From Hyalangium ruber (GTDB lineage: Bacteria; Myxococcota; Myxococcia; Myxococcales; Myxococcaceae), in assembly GCF_034259325.1 (NCBI RefSeq), contig NZ_JAXIVS010000006.1:248001-312000 (forward strand): DNA of 64,000 nucleotides, in the 5' to 3' direction. Made by a program: the position numbers and the translations under genes. Under the pieces are notes generated by a model, which searched no databases, was not told the DNA's origin, and worked only from the letters and a program-made list of their open reading frames with translations. Shown here in pieces: positions 1 through 11,849 of this stretch (positions are counted from its first letter, which is position 1; every line of letters begins with the position of its first letter).

Positions 1-41
1 GACAGGCGGAGGGATCGGGTCATGGAGCGCGTATCTAGCAG

Positions 42-1382
42 ATGACGGACCCGATGGAAGGGGTAGGCTCTGGCCTTGTGAGACCCTACGAGCTCATCAA
101 GGCCAAGCGCGACGGCGGAAAGCTGGACCCGGACGCCATCCGCGAGTTCATCGCCGCCTATACCCGCGGTGACGTTCCCGACTACCAGATGTCCGCCATG
201 TGCATGGCGGTCTTCTTCAAGGGGCTGGACCCCGTGGAGCTCGGCGCGTGGACGCGCGCCATGCTCGAGTCCGGCGAGGTGCTGGACCTCTCGGAGACCC
301 CCGGGCTCAAGGTGGACAAGCACTCCACGGGCGGAGTGGGGGACAAGGTGTCCCTGAGCCTGGCGCCGCTGGCGGCCGCGTGCGGGGTGCCCGTGCCGAT
401 GATTTCCGGCCGCGGCCTGGGCCACACCGGCGGCACCTTGGACAAGCTGGAGTCCATTCCCGGCTTCAAGGTGAACCTGTCGGTGGCCGACTACCGGCGG
501 TTGGTGAAGCAGGTGGGCTGCTGCCTCATCGGCCAGACCGCCACCCTGGCGCCCGCGGACAAGAAGCTCTACGCCCTGCGCGACGTGACGGCCACGGTGG
601 ACTGCCTGCCGCTCATCGCCAGCTCCATCATGAGCAAGAAGCTGGCGGAGGGCATCGACGCGCTGGTGCTGGACGTGAAGGTGGGCAGCGGCGCCTTCAT
701 GAAGAAGCTGGAGGACGCGCGCGCCCTGGCCCGGACGATGATCGGCATCGGCACGGAGATGAAGCGCAAGGTGACGGCGCTGCTCACGGACATGGATCAG
801 CCGCTGGGCCGGGCGGTGGGCAACGCGCTGGAGGTGGTGGAGGCCGTGGAGATGCTGCGCGGCAAGGCCCCGGACGACTACACCGAGGTGACGCTGGCGC
901 TCACCGCGGAGATGCTCGTGCTGGGCGGCAAGGCGCCCACCGTGAAGGAGGCGCGCGAGCAGCTCCAGCGCGCGGTGGAGGACGGCAGCGCGCTGCGCAA
1001 GCTCCAGGAGATCGTCCAGGCGCAGGGCGGAGACCCGCGCGCCATCGAGGACTACTCGTTGCTGCCCCAGGCGCGGGCCAAGGCGGACGTGGTGGCCCCG
1101 AGTGACGGTTTCGTCACGGGCATCGACACCGAGGCGGTGGGGCTGGCCGCGGTGGCGCTCGGCGCGGGACGGGAGCGGGTGGACAGCGTCATTGACCCCG
1201 CGGTGGGCTTCACGCTGCTGCGCAAGGTGGGCGAGCCGGTGAAGAAGGGCGAGCCGATCGTCCGCGTACACTACAATGACGAGAAGCCCCTGAAGGACGT
1301 GAAGGAGCGCCTGCTCAAGGCCTACCGCTTCGGAGCCACCGCCCCCGCGCCGCGCCCGCTCGTCGTCGAGCGGCTGGAGTAG
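42..1382 (+). CDS. deoA: Thymidine (pyrimidine-nucleoside) phosphorylase
   Basis: Cytoplasmic enzyme that splits thymidine or other pyrimidine nucleosides with phosphate into base and (deoxy)ribose-1-phosphate. The 446-residue length fits the family. The glycosyltransferase-family signature KHSTGGVGDK lies at about residues 93-102, followed by the conserved SGRGLGHTGGTLDKLESIPG stretch at about 122-141. The C-terminal alpha/beta domain typical of the family is complete. The start is uncertain: homologues usually begin close to RPYELIKAKRDG, so the in-frame GTG at position 78 is a credible alternative to the ATG at 42, and neither has a clear Shine-Dalgarno site. It is followed by a hairpin and then a Tsx-like channel, and purine nucleoside phosphorylase and cytidine deaminase lie downstream, which supports a role in nucleoside salvage. 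Thymidine-only versus broader pyrimidine specificity cannot be decided from sequence. Confidence 0.95.
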   Translation: MTDPMEGVGSGLVRPYELIKAKRDGGKLDPDAIREFIAAYTRGDVPDYQMSAMCMAVFFKGLDPVELGAWTRAMLESGEVLDLSETPGLKVDKHSTGGVGDKVSLSLAPLAAACGVPVPMISGRGLGHTGGTLDKLESIPGFKVNLSVADYRRLVKQVGCCLIGQTATLAPADKKLYALRDVTATVDCLPLIASSIMSKKLAEGIDALVLDVKVGSGAFMKKLEDARALARTMIGIGTEMKRKVTALLTDMDQPLGRAVGNALEVVEAVEMLRGKAPDDYTEVTLALTAEMLVLGGKAPTVKEAREQLQRAVEDGSALRKLQEIVQAQGGDPRAIEDYSLLPQARAKADVVAPSDGFVTGIDTEAVGLAAVALGAGRERVDSVIDPAVGFTLLRKVGEPVKKGEPIVRVHYNDEKPLKDVKERLLKAYRFGATAPAPRPLVVERLE

Positions 1383-1394
1383 GCGCCGCGCATG

Positions 1395-1430
1395 AGACCT
1401 GTCACGAGCCCTTGAAGACGTGACGGGTCT
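1395..1430 (+). terminator. Hairpin between deoA and the tsx-like gene
   Basis: A 12-bp inverted repeat (AGACCTGTCACG / CGTGACGGGTCT, one G-U pair) with a 12-nt loop lies 13 bp after the deoA stop. No U-tract follows, so it could be a weak terminator, an mRNA processing or stability element, or an operator half-site pair. Confidence 0.4.
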
Positions 1431-1466
1431 TGTGCGAGATCGCCGCGCCCACCGGGAGGGGTCCCC

Positions 1467-2345
<879 letters not shown>

Positions 2346-2399
2346 TTCCAGGCCACGGGGGCCGCGCCAGGCGGCCCGTGCGGCACGGGGGGAGTCGAC

Positions 2400-4244
2400 A
2401 TGCAGGGCTCGAACGACGCGCGGTGCCTGCGGTGCGGGGCGCCAGACCCTGGTGACAGGACGCGGTGCCTCTGTGGCGCCAGCCTCCTCGTCGATGTGTT
2501 GCTGAAGGAGCCCGTGGCGGAGGAGCGTCGGCGCTTCGCCCTGGCCCGCGCCCTCTCCGCGCTGGGCCCCCCGGCTCCCTCCTTCTCCCACGCTCGGACG
2601 GCGCTCGCCATTCCCGGAGACCGGATCGCCCGTGGGGTCTCCCGGGCCTTTGCCCAGCGGCTCATCGAGGTCATCGCCGAGCACGGGGCGAGCGCCATCC
2701 TCCGGTCCGCGCAGACGTTGGAGCTCTCCTCCCAGCGCACCTCGCGTGTGCCCCTGGTGGCGGGAGGGCTCGCCCTGGTGCTCATCGTCGCCGCGGCAGG
2801 TGTCGTCTGGCAGCGCCGGGCATTTGCGCCTCAGGCCCCTGCGCCCCGGGGGAGCACGGCGAGCGCTTCGGGCGATCCGGCCGGGACTGCCGCCGCCGCT
2901 CCGGAGGCCGCTGCTCCCGCCGCGCTGTCCACGCAGGAGATCTCCCAGCTCGCCTCTCCCAGCACGGTGAACCTGCGGTGTGAGGGCAAGACGGGCTCGG
3001 GCTTCTTCGTCGAGGCGGATCTGGCGGTGACCAACGAGCACGTCGTCTGCCCTCCCGGCAAGTCCATGGAGGTGACGCTGCCCGACGGGCGTCGGCTCAT
3101 CGGAGAGACGGTGGAGCGCGATGAGGACCTGGATCTCGCCACCGTCCGGGTGGTGGGCGCCAACGCCACGCCGCTGAAGCTCGGGGACGCGACGCGCCTG
3201 CAGCCGGGCGACCCCCTCGTCTTCATCGGCAGCCCCAAGGGCCTGGCCTTCACCGTCCACGAGGGCAAGGTGGGCTTCGTCGGCCGGCAGTACCTGGGCG
3301 TCGGCTATGTGCAGTTCAACGCCTCGGTCAACCCGGGCAACAGCGGCGGCCCGCTGCTGGATGCGCGCGGCGAGGTGGTGGGCGTCGTCTCCATGAAGAT
3401 CGAAAACGCGGACGGGCTGGGCCTGGCGCTGCCCATCCAGTACGCCGACAAGTTCCTCTCCCTGCCCACCACGCCCGAGGCCACCGCGCGCTGGGAGGCG
3501 CTGCGCCAGCGCGTGGCGCAAGAGGAGGAGCGCGAGCTGGAGCGCTTCCGGCTGGAGTCCTCCCGCCCCGCTCTCATCTCCGTGGAGCGGGATGGTGCCG
3601 TGGGCCTGGTGGCCCTGCTCGTCGAGCGCTTCGAGACGCCTCCTCGTCGAATCACTCGCCGCCTGGCCCTGGAAGTCGGGGGCGAGACGTGCTCCCTCGA
3701 CGTGGACTTCTCCTTCTGGCGGCCCATGCGGGACACGATGACCGAGGCGCGCGACTCGCGCCGGCTGCGGTGGTTCGTCTCGCGCGGCCTCACCGAGAAC
3801 ATCCACATCGGCGCGGCGCGGCTGCCCCTCGAGAGCTGCTCGCTGAGCGCCCCGGGCCCCGCCTGGGTGCGGGTGGAGCAGGGCGCCGAGGAGATGGACC
3901 GGCTCCCGGTGGCGGCCGAGGACCTCGCCGCCGCCCAGCAGGCCTGGAAGCAGAAGAAGGGCTACATCCAGGCCTGGGACAAGTACCTCCAGAAGCGGGG
4001 CGTCGAGGAGGAGCGCGCGCGGCAGGACAGCGAGGAGTGGCGGGCCAACTTCCGGCGTGCTCGCGAGCGTGTCACCCGCCTCGAAGAGGACAAGCGCCGC
4101 TGGCAGCAGGAGCTCGACGAAGGCAAGGACTCGCGGCGCCAGCTCGTGGAGACGGAGCTCGCCCTGAAGCAGGCCCAGGAGCAGCTCGCCGAGCTCGAGC
4201 GCTACGCCTCCCAGAAGGGCGTGCCGCGCCAGTGGCGCCAGTAG
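2400..4244 (+). CDS. Membrane-anchored trypsin-like serine protease with N-terminal zinc ribbon
   Basis: A 614-residue protein. A short zinc-ribbon-like Cys set (C9, C12, C23, C25) sits in the cytoplasmic N-terminus. A single transmembrane helix follows at about 117-137, then a Pro/Ala-rich linker. The S1 chymotrypsin-fold domain covers about 175-345, with a complete HtrA-like triad: His214 (TNEHVV), Asp245 (DEDLDLATV) and Ser315 (NPGNSGGPLL). There is no PDZ domain. The remainder is a unique beta-rich part (about 390-500) and a charged C-terminal coiled coil (about 520-605). The protease domain should face the periplasm with the ribbon inside, a layout compatible with sensing or signalling across the inner membrane. 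Substrate is unknown. The ATG follows a GGGGGGAG-like Shine-Dalgarno. Confidence 0.8.
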   Translation: MQGSNDARCLRCGAPDPGDRTRCLCGASLLVDVLLKEPVAEERRRFALARALSALGPPAPSFSHARTALAIPGDRIARGVSRAFAQRLIEVIAEHGASAILRSAQTLELSSQRTSRVPLVAGGLALVLIVAAAGVVWQRRAFAPQAPAPRGSTASASGDPAGTAAAAPEAAAPAALSTQEISQLASPSTVNLRCEGKTGSGFFVEADLAVTNEHVVCPPGKSMEVTLPDGRRLIGETVERDEDLDLATVRVVGANATPLKLGDATRLQPGDPLVFIGSPKGLAFTVHEGKVGFVGRQYLGVGYVQFNASVNPGNSGGPLLDARGEVVGVVSMKIENADGLGLALPIQYADKFLSLPTTPEATARWEALRQRVAQEEERELERFRLESSRPALISVERDGAVGLVALLVERFETPPRRITRRLALEVGGETCSLDVDFSFWRPMRDTMTEARDSRRLRWFVSRGLTENIHIGAARLPLESCSLSAPGPAWVRVEQGAEEMDRLPVAAEDLAAAQQAWKQKKGYIQAWDKYLQKRGVEEERARQDSEEWRANFRRARERVTRLEEDKRRWQQELDEGKDSRRQLVETELALKQAQEQLAELERYASQKGVPRQWRQ

Positions 4245-4285
4245 CAGCGCTTCCGGCCTTCATTCTCCCACATGCGTGTGGTTCC

Positions 4286-4307
4286 AGGGCCGACAGGTTT
4301 CGGCCCT
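4286..4307 (+). other. GC-rich hairpin after the protease gene
   Basis: A perfect 8-bp stem (AGGGCCGA / TCGGCCCT) with a 6-nt loop lies 41 bp after the protease stop and 28 bp before the hybrid kinase start. It has no T-tract. It may be a weak terminator or a leader hairpin of the kinase mRNA. Confidence 0.35.
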
Positions 4308-4335
4308 CCCCTGGGTAGGCCGGGTCTGAACCGGT

Positions 4336-6477
<2,142 letters not shown>

Positions 6478-6501
6478 GGCGACTTTGGCGGCGCCGCGAA
6501 T

Positions 6502-7347
6502 ATGATGCCTGCCCACATGGGGCTCTACGAACAGGTACAAGAGACGGTGCAGGCCATCCGCCAGCGGGCAGGAGGGCTCTCCCCGCGCGTGGGCATCATC
6601 CTCGGCAGCGGCCTGGGCGCCTTCGCGGACGGCTTCGAGGGCAAGGTGGTGCTGCCCTATGGCGAGATGCCCCACTTCCCCCACTCCTCCGTGCCGGGGC
6701 ATGCCGGTAGGCTCGTGCTCGGGCGCGTGGGCGGCGAGCCGGTGGTGGCGATGCAGGGCCGCGTCCACTCCTATGAGGGCTATTCCCCCACGCAGGTGGC
6801 CTTCCCCGCCCGCGTGCTGTGCGCGCTGGGCATCCGCGCCCTGGTGGTCACCAACGCCGCCGGTGGCATCAACACCCAGTTCGCCCCGGGCGACCTGATG
6901 GCCATCACCGACCACATCAACCTCTCCGGGTGGAACGCGCTCACCGGCCCCAATGACGACCGGCTGGGGCCCCGCTTCCCGGACATGAGCCGGGCCTACT
7001 CCCCCGCGCTCCGGGCGCTGCTGCTCGAGTCGGCCCAGCGCACCCAGGTGCTCCTGCGTCAGGGCGTGTATGCCATGGTGGCAGGTCCATCTTATGAGAC
7101 TCCGGCAGAAATTCGCATGCTGCGCACGCTGGGCTCGGACGCGGTGGGGATGAGCACGGTGCCGGAGGTGGTGGCCGCGGGGCACATGGGCGTGCCGGTG
7201 GCGGGAATCAGCTGCATCACCAACCTGGCGGCGGGGGTAGGGGACAAACCGCTCACGCATGAAGAGGTAGCCGAGACGGCCAACCGCGTGGCGGGTATCT
7301 TCTCCCGGCTGCTGACGGAATTCCTTCCGGCGGCGGCTCGCGCGTGA
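6502..7347 (+). CDS. Purine nucleoside phosphorylase (trimeric, PNP/MTAP class)
   Basis: Phosphorolysis of purine nucleosides (inosine, guanosine) to free base and ribose-1-phosphate in the cytoplasm. At 281 residues it is of typical length for the high-molecular-mass trimeric class. Seen: the phosphate-binding GIILGSGLGAFAD loop near residue 30, MQGRVHSYEGYSPTQV, the VTNAAGGIN segment, and the family signature MVAGPSYETPAEIRMLRTLG with a base-binding Glu, then DAVGMSTVPEV. Start candidates are the ATG at 6502 and later ATGs (6505, 6517); MGLYEQVQETV is a plausible shorter start. Its stop overlaps the GTG of the PilZ gene. It completes a salvage set with deoA and cdd in this window. Confidence 0.95.
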   Translation: MMPAHMGLYEQVQETVQAIRQRAGGLSPRVGIILGSGLGAFADGFEGKVVLPYGEMPHFPHSSVPGHAGRLVLGRVGGEPVVAMQGRVHSYEGYSPTQVAFPARVLCALGIRALVVTNAAGGINTQFAPGDLMAITDHINLSGWNALTGPNDDRLGPRFPDMSRAYSPALRALLLESAQRTQVLLRQGVYAMVAGPSYETPAEIRMLRTLGSDAVGMSTVPEVVAAGHMGVPVAGISCITNLAAGVGDKPLTHEEVAETANRVAGIFSRLLTEFLPAAARA

Positions 7348-7730
7348 GCAAGGATTCGACAGCGATGGCGGAGCGGAATGAATCCCCGGGACTCCGGGGC
7401 GAAGAGCGGCGGGAGTCGCCGCGGGTGCCGATGCGCTTCTTGGTGCGGCGTGTCGGGAGTGAGGCGAGCTTCGAGGCCCGGGAGGGGGACTTGTCCCTCG
7501 GCGGCTGTGCCTGGCAGGGCGGGACGCTGGAGGCGGGGGCGCAGGTGGAATTGCGTTTCCTGCTGCCCTCGGTGCCGGACGAGCTGAACGTGCGCGGCGA
7601 GGTGCTGCAGGTGCGCGAGGGCCAGAAGGGATTGGCCACGCACGTGCGCTTCCTGGAGCTGCCCGTGGACGTGGAGCTGTCCATCGCCCGCTACCTGGAT
7701 GATGTGGAGCTGGGAGCACCGAAGAGCTGA
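7344..7730 (+). CDS. PilZ domain protein
   Basis: A 128-residue soluble protein made of a single PilZ-like domain. The N-terminal motif RRESPRVPMRFLVR corresponds to the RxxxR c-di-GMP motif and is followed by GDLSLGGC, matching the (D/N)xSxxG motif. The GTG start overlaps the stop of the upstream PNP gene by 4 bp, suggesting translational coupling. PilZ proteins are usually c-di-GMP receptors, but myxobacteria encode many degenerate ones; both key motifs look intact here. The partner is not evident from neighbours, all of which are nucleoside enzymes. Confidence 0.8.
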   Translation: MSKDSTAMAERNESPGLRGEERRESPRVPMRFLVRRVGSEASFEAREGDLSLGGCAWQGGTLEAGAQVELRFLLPSVPDELNVRGEVLQVREGQKGLATHVRFLELPVDVELSIARYLDDVELGAPKS

Positions 7731-7745
7731 GCCCTGGAGGGCCTG

Positions 7746-8150
7746 ATGGCCGACGAGATTCCCTGGGAAGCGCTGTTCCAGCAGGCGGCGAAGGTGCGCG
7801 AGCGCGCGCACGTGCCCTATTCGCGCTTCCCCGTGGGCGCCGCCATCCTCTTCGCCGACGGCACGGTGGTGGTGGGGTGCAACGTGGAGAACGCCACGTA
7901 CGGACTCACCGTGTGTGCCGAGCGGGGGGCCTTCGTCTCGGCGGTGGCCCAGGGGCACACCCGGCCGGTGGCGGTGGCCATCGTCGTGGACACCCCCACG
8001 CCCTGTCCGCCCTGTGGCATGTGCCGGCAGGTGATGGCGGAGTTCGGCGGGCCGGAGATGCCCGTGCGCAGCCGCAACATGAAGGGAGAAGAGGCCCAGT
8101 ACTCCCTGCGCGAGCTGCTGCCGCACGCCTTTACGCGCGACTTCCTCTGA
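7746..8150 (+). CDS. cdd: Cytidine deaminase
   Basis: Zinc-dependent hydrolytic deamination of cytidine/deoxycytidine to uridine. At 134 residues it fits the small homotetrameric class. Zinc ligands are Cys57 in the TVCAERGAF motif plus Cys87 and Cys90 in TPCPPCGMC; Glu59 is the proton shuttle. The CNVENATYG substrate-binding stretch is present. The start ATG follows a GGAGGG Shine-Dalgarno. It lies 15 bp after the PilZ gene, so PNP, PilZ and Cdd look like one transcript feeding uridine and purine bases into salvage. Confidence 0.96.
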   Translation: MADEIPWEALFQQAAKVRERAHVPYSRFPVGAAILFADGTVVVGCNVENATYGLTVCAERGAFVSAVAQGHTRPVAVAIVVDTPTPCPPCGMCRQVMAEFGGPEMPVRSRNMKGEEAQYSLRELLPHAFTRDFL

Positions 8151-8184
8151 CAGCGGCCGGCTCTGTGTTAAGAGCAGCCCGCGC

Positions 8185-9516
8185 GTGGACCTGCTCCTGA
8201 CCCATGGCACCGTCGTGACGATGAACCGCGAGCGCGAGGTGCTCGCGGATGCGGACGTGCTCATCCAAGATGGCCGCATCGCCAAGGTGGGGCATGGGCT
8301 GAAGGTGCGTGGGGCCGCGCGGCGCGTGCTCGACGTGTCCGGCCAGGTGGTGCTGCCCGGCCTCATCCACGGCCACCTGCACGCTTGCCAGACGCTGTTC
8401 CGCAACCACGCCGACGGGCTGGAGCTCCTGGACTGGCTCCGCGAGCGCATCTGGCCCTACGAGGCGGCGCATGACCCGGACTCGCTGAGGGCCTCGGCGG
8501 ACCTCACCTTCGCCGAGCTCATCCAGTCGGGCTCCACCGCGGCGCTCGATATGGGCACGGTGCGCCACTACGACTCGGTGTTCGAGTCGGCGCGCGACTG
8601 CGGCTTCCGGCTCACCGGCGGCAAGGCGATGATGGACACCGGCCGCGCGCTGCCGGCGGCCCTTCGCGAGACGACGGAGGCCTCGCTCTCCGAGAGCCTG
8701 GCCCTGCTGGAGCGCTGGCACGGCACCCACGACAACCGGCTGCGCTACGCCTTCGCCCCGCGCTTCGTGCTCTCGTGTACCGAGAAGCTGCTGAAGGAGG
8801 TGTCTCGGCTGTCGCGGGAGAAGGGCGTGCGCATCCACACGCACGCCAGCGAGAACGCCACCGAGTGCGACCTGGTGCGCCAGCGCATCGGCCTGGACAA
8901 CATCGCCTACTTCCACTCGCTGGGCATCTCCGGCCCCCACGTGACGCTGGCCCACTGCGTGTGGCCCACCGCCGAGGAGCAGCGCCTGCTGCGCGAGACG
9001 GGCACCGTGGTGTGCCACTGCCCCAGCTCCAACCTGAAGCTCGCCTCCGGCATCGCCAAGGTGCCCGAGCTGATGGATGCCGGGGTCCACGTGTGCCTGG
9101 GCGCGGACGGCGCGCCCTGCAACAACAACCTGGACCTCTTCATGGAGATGCGGCTGGCGGCGCTGCTGCACAAGCCGCGCGTGGGTCCGCTGGGCATGCC
9201 GCCCCTGCGCGTGCTGGAGATGGCCACGCTGGAGGGCGCCCGGGCGCTGGGGCTGGAGCAGGAGGTGGGCTCGCTCGAGGTGGGCAAGCGCGCCGACGTC
9301 ACCGTGGTGGACCTGCGCGGCCTGCATGCCACGCCCTCGCCGGAGAATGTGCTGGGCACGTTGGTGCATGCCGCCCGGGCCACGGATGTGACGCACGTGC
9401 TCATCGACGGCCGGCCCGTGCTCAAGGACCGCCAGTTGCTCACCCTGGATGCCCACGAGGTGGCCGAGAGCGCCCGCAAGCACTCGGCCCGCATCGTCGA
9501 GCGCGTGAACGCCTGA
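8185..9516 (+). CDS. Amidohydrolase, 5'-deoxyadenosine/SAH/purine deaminase-like
   Basis: A 443-residue metal-dependent hydrolase of the TrzN/MTA-SAH deaminase branch. The N-terminal beta sandwich leads to the metal motif [12 protein letters not shown] (His64, His66). Further ligands are His in HTHASEN, His in LAHCVWPT and Asp in [11 protein letters not shown]. The surrounding residues ([21 protein letters not shown]) match deaminases acting on 5'-deoxyadenosine, S-adenosylhomocysteine or oxidised guanine better than cytosine deaminases. The start is GTG, 34 bp after cdd. Neighbouring nucleoside genes favour a purine nucleoside substrate, but s-triazine-type chlorohydrolases share the fold, so the substrate is inferred. 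Confidence 0.8.
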   Translation: MDLLLTHGTVVTMNREREVLADADVLIQDGRIAKVGHGLKVRGAARRVLDVSGQVVLPGLIHGHLHACQTLFRNHADGLELLDWLRERIWPYEAAHDPDSLRASADLTFAELIQSGSTAALDMGTVRHYDSVFESARDCGFRLTGGKAMMDTGRALPAALRETTEASLSESLALLERWHGTHDNRLRYAFAPRFVLSCTEKLLKEVSRLSREKGVRIHTHASENATECDLVRQRIGLDNIAYFHSLGISGPHVTLAHCVWPTAEEQRLLRETGTVVCHCPSSNLKLASGIAKVPELMDAGVHVCLGADGAPCNNNLDLFMEMRLAALLHKPRVGPLGMPPLRVLEMATLEGARALGLEQEVGSLEVGKRADVTVVDLRGLHATPSPENVLGTLVHAARATDVTHVLIDGRPVLKDRQLLTLDAHEVAESARKHSARIVERVNA

Positions 9517-9524
9517 GCGCGGGC

Positions 9525-10922
9525 TCAGCCCGGGCTGGCGCTTCGGGACTGGGCCGGCAGGGGCGGGAGCCTCGCGACGAACGAGGTGGGCCACCCAGGC
9601 GTGTCCTCCACCGAGAGGCGCCCACCGTGGGCCTCCACCGCCAGCCGGCAGAAGTAGAGCCCCAGCCCGTAGCCCGTCCGGTGGCTGCGCTCCTTGTCTC
9701 CCTGGCTGTATTTCCCGAAGAGCCGCTCGCGCAGCTCGGGGGGAATGGGTGTGCCGTCGTTGCGCACCGCCAGCCACGTACCCCCCGCGTCCGTGCCCAC
9801 CTCCAGCCGCACCCGCCCTCCCGGCGGCGTGTGGCGAAGGGCGTTGGTGGTGAGGTTCTCCACCACGCGCAGCAGCAGCGAGCGGTCCCCGTGGAACTCC
9901 AAGTCCGCGGGCGCCTCCGCCTCCAGCTTGAGCCGGCGGAACTGCGCGCCCGAGGCGGCCGCCAGGCGTACCTCCTCCAACAGTGGGATGGCGGTGATGC
10001 GCTGGGCGCGCAGCTCCAACTGGCCCTCCTCCAGGCGAGGGATGTCCAGCAGCTCGGCGATCATCCGCTCCATGCGCCCGGTGACGGCCACCCCCGTGCG
10101 CACCGCCTGCCGCAGCCCCGCGTCGCCCATGGCCAGCTCGTTCTCCAGCAGGGAGAACGTCATCGTCAGCGCCGAGAGCGGCGAGCGCAGGTCATGCACG
10201 ACGAACTGGGTGAGCTGGTCCTTCTCCTGCTGGAGCGCCAGCAGCTGCGCGTTGTGCGCGCGCGCCTCGCTCAGCATGTTCTCGATGGTGCCGCGGGCCT
10301 GTTCGACTTCCTGGAAGCGCCGCGCTTCGACCTGACGCTCCACCTCGGTGCGGGACAGGGCCAGCACCAGTTGGCGCACGCGGTGGCTGCCGTACTGGCT
10401 CATGACGGCCACCATTCCCAGCACCACCACCGCCACCGCCACCGCACCGAAGCCCACCCCCGCCTCGCGCATCAGCGTGGCCTGGGCGATAGCTGCCAGC
10501 GTTGTTGTCAGGTAGACGACGCTGGGAAAGAGCGTGAGGCTGCTGAGCACCACCACCAGCGCGAAGAGCCCGAGGCTGAATCCGGCCACTCCGGCGGGGA
10601 ACGGGGAGATGGGCAGCGCGGTGTGCTGCAGCCAGAACACCAGCCCCACATCCACCACGGACTGGGCCACGCTGAGCCAGCGGATGAGGGGCTTGCGGTG
10701 CAGGGCGAAGAGCAGCCCCGCCACCCCCAGGTAGAGCCCGAGCGGGAGCGGGTAGGGGGCCCAGTCGGGACGGCCTCCGAGCCACAGCGCCAAGACGATG
10801 AGCAGGAAGGCGAGCGTGCCCACCAGCCGCACCGCCGCGCCAGCCTTCAGTACGCCTCGGCGCTGCCCATCCACCGCCTGCGCGAGGATGGCGTCGAATG
10901 CTCGGGTGTCCTGCTGGGTCAT
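9525..10922 (-). CDS. Membrane sensor histidine kinase
   Basis: A 465-residue kinase. The N-terminal half (about 30-180) has six hydrophobic segments without a periplasmic domain, so it probably senses a membrane or intracellular cue. A coiled coil (about 190-235) precedes HisKA with phospho-acceptor His243 in FVVHDLRSPLSAL. The HATPase N box reads VENLTTNALRHTPPGG, with DGTPIPPELRERLFGKY and a GYGLGLYF G2 box. There is no attached receiver and no response regulator next to it, so it is an orphan here. It converges with the amidohydrolase gene, stops 8 bp apart. Confidence 0.93.
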   Translation of the reverse strand: MTQQDTRAFDAILAQAVDGQRRGVLKAGAAVRLVGTLAFLLIVLALWLGGRPDWAPYPLPLGLYLGVAGLLFALHRKPLIRWLSVAQSVVDVGLVFWLQHTALPISPFPAGVAGFSLGLFALVVVLSSLTLFPSVVYLTTTLAAIAQATLMREAGVGFGAVAVAVVVLGMVAVMSQYGSHRVRQLVLALSRTEVERQVEARRFQEVEQARGTIENMLSEARAHNAQLLALQQEKDQLTQFVVHDLRSPLSALTMTFSLLENELAMGDAGLRQAVRTGVAVTGRMERMIAELLDIPRLEEGQLELRAQRITAIPLLEEVRLAAASGAQFRRLKLEAEAPADLEFHGDRSLLLRVVENLTTNALRHTPPGGRVRLEVGTDAGGTWLAVRNDGTPIPPELRERLFGKYSQGDKERSHRTGYGLGLYFCRLAVEAHGGRLSVEDTPGWPTSFVARLPPLPAQSRSASPG

Positions 10923-11084
10923 GTGCGAGGGAACCAGACACTAGCACCCGAGCAGGGGGGCCGCCGAAAGGATGGAGCAATATCCGGCGGTTGGTATGCG
11001 TAGGGCAGGCAGAAGGGTGCTTGATTCCCGTAGGATCGTATAAGGTCGAACCATCCGTGTTCTTCGGAGGAGGTAGCAGCCGTC

Positions 11085-11819
11085 ATGTGGGCAAGGTTCA
11101 GAAGGGCGATGCGCAGCTTCGCGGGCTTCTTTGTCTCCTCCATCGAGGACCCGGAACTCATCCTCGAGCAGAACGTGCGCGACCTGAACGATCAGGTCCC
11201 GAAGATGAACGAGTCCATCGCCATGGTGCGGGCGAACGTGACGCTGCTGGAGAAGGAGAACGCCAAGTACCAGCAGGACGTGCGTGAGCTGACGGCCAAG
11301 GTGAAGGCCGCCATCCAGGCGGGCCGGGACGATCTGGCTGCCCAGTACGCCAGCCGCCTGCAGATGGAGAAGCAGGCGCTCGAGCGCAACCAGCAGCAGC
11401 TCGATACGGCGAAGATGGCGTACGAGAAGGCGCTGAACGTCAAGAAGCTGTTCATGCGCGAGAAGGACAAGAAGACCCAGGAGGCGATGAACGCCATCCG
11501 GGACGCGCGGCGCGCCAAGTGGCAGGCCAAGGTGGCCGACGCGATGGAGTCCTTCCAGGTGGCTGGCATCGACGCCACCCACGACGAGATGGTCCGCAAG
11601 GTGAACGAGAAGACCGCCGTCAACGAGGCGCGCATGCAGATGGCGCTCGAGTCGGTGGATCACCAGGCGCTCTCCATCGAGGAAGAGGCGGAGAAGATCC
11701 AGGCGAACGAGCTGGTCAAGCAGTTCAAGATGGAGATGGGCCTGGACAGCCCCGCCCCCGTGTCGGACGTGAGCGCGGGCGGAGAGAAGACGATCGGCAA
11801 GAAGGTGGAGGTGAAGTAG
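11085..11819 (+). CDS. PspA/IM30 family membrane-stress protein
   Basis: A 244-residue, almost entirely helical protein of the PspA/Vipp1 (ESCRT-III-like) family. The amphipathic N-terminus [16 protein letters not shown] is followed by [14 protein letters not shown], the classical helix-1/2 region, then long charged coiled coils to about residue 220. Such proteins polymerise on the inner membrane and counter loss of membrane integrity. A strong GGAGGAGG Shine-Dalgarno lies upstream of the ATG. It heads a probable three-gene unit with a solute-binding protein and a coiled-coil membrane protein. The usual Psp regulators pspF, pspB and pspC are absent nearby. Confidence 0.92.
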   Translation: MWARFRRAMRSFAGFFVSSIEDPELILEQNVRDLNDQVPKMNESIAMVRANVTLLEKENAKYQQDVRELTAKVKAAIQAGRDDLAAQYASRLQMEKQALERNQQQLDTAKMAYEKALNVKKLFMREKDKKTQEAMNAIRDARRAKWQAKVADAMESFQVAGIDATHDEMVRKVNEKTAVNEARMQMALESVDHQALSIEEEAEKIQANELVKQFKMEMGLDSPAPVSDVSAGGEKTIGKKVEVK

Positions 11820-11849
11820 CCCTCCCCGAGGGGAAGGGGCCGCCAGCCT

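Noticed and set aside
11021-11044. TTGATT and TATAAG promoter-like hexamers before pspA
   Set aside because: The spacer between them is only 12 bp, so they do not form a usual sigma-70 promoter; no sigma-54 match could be fixed.
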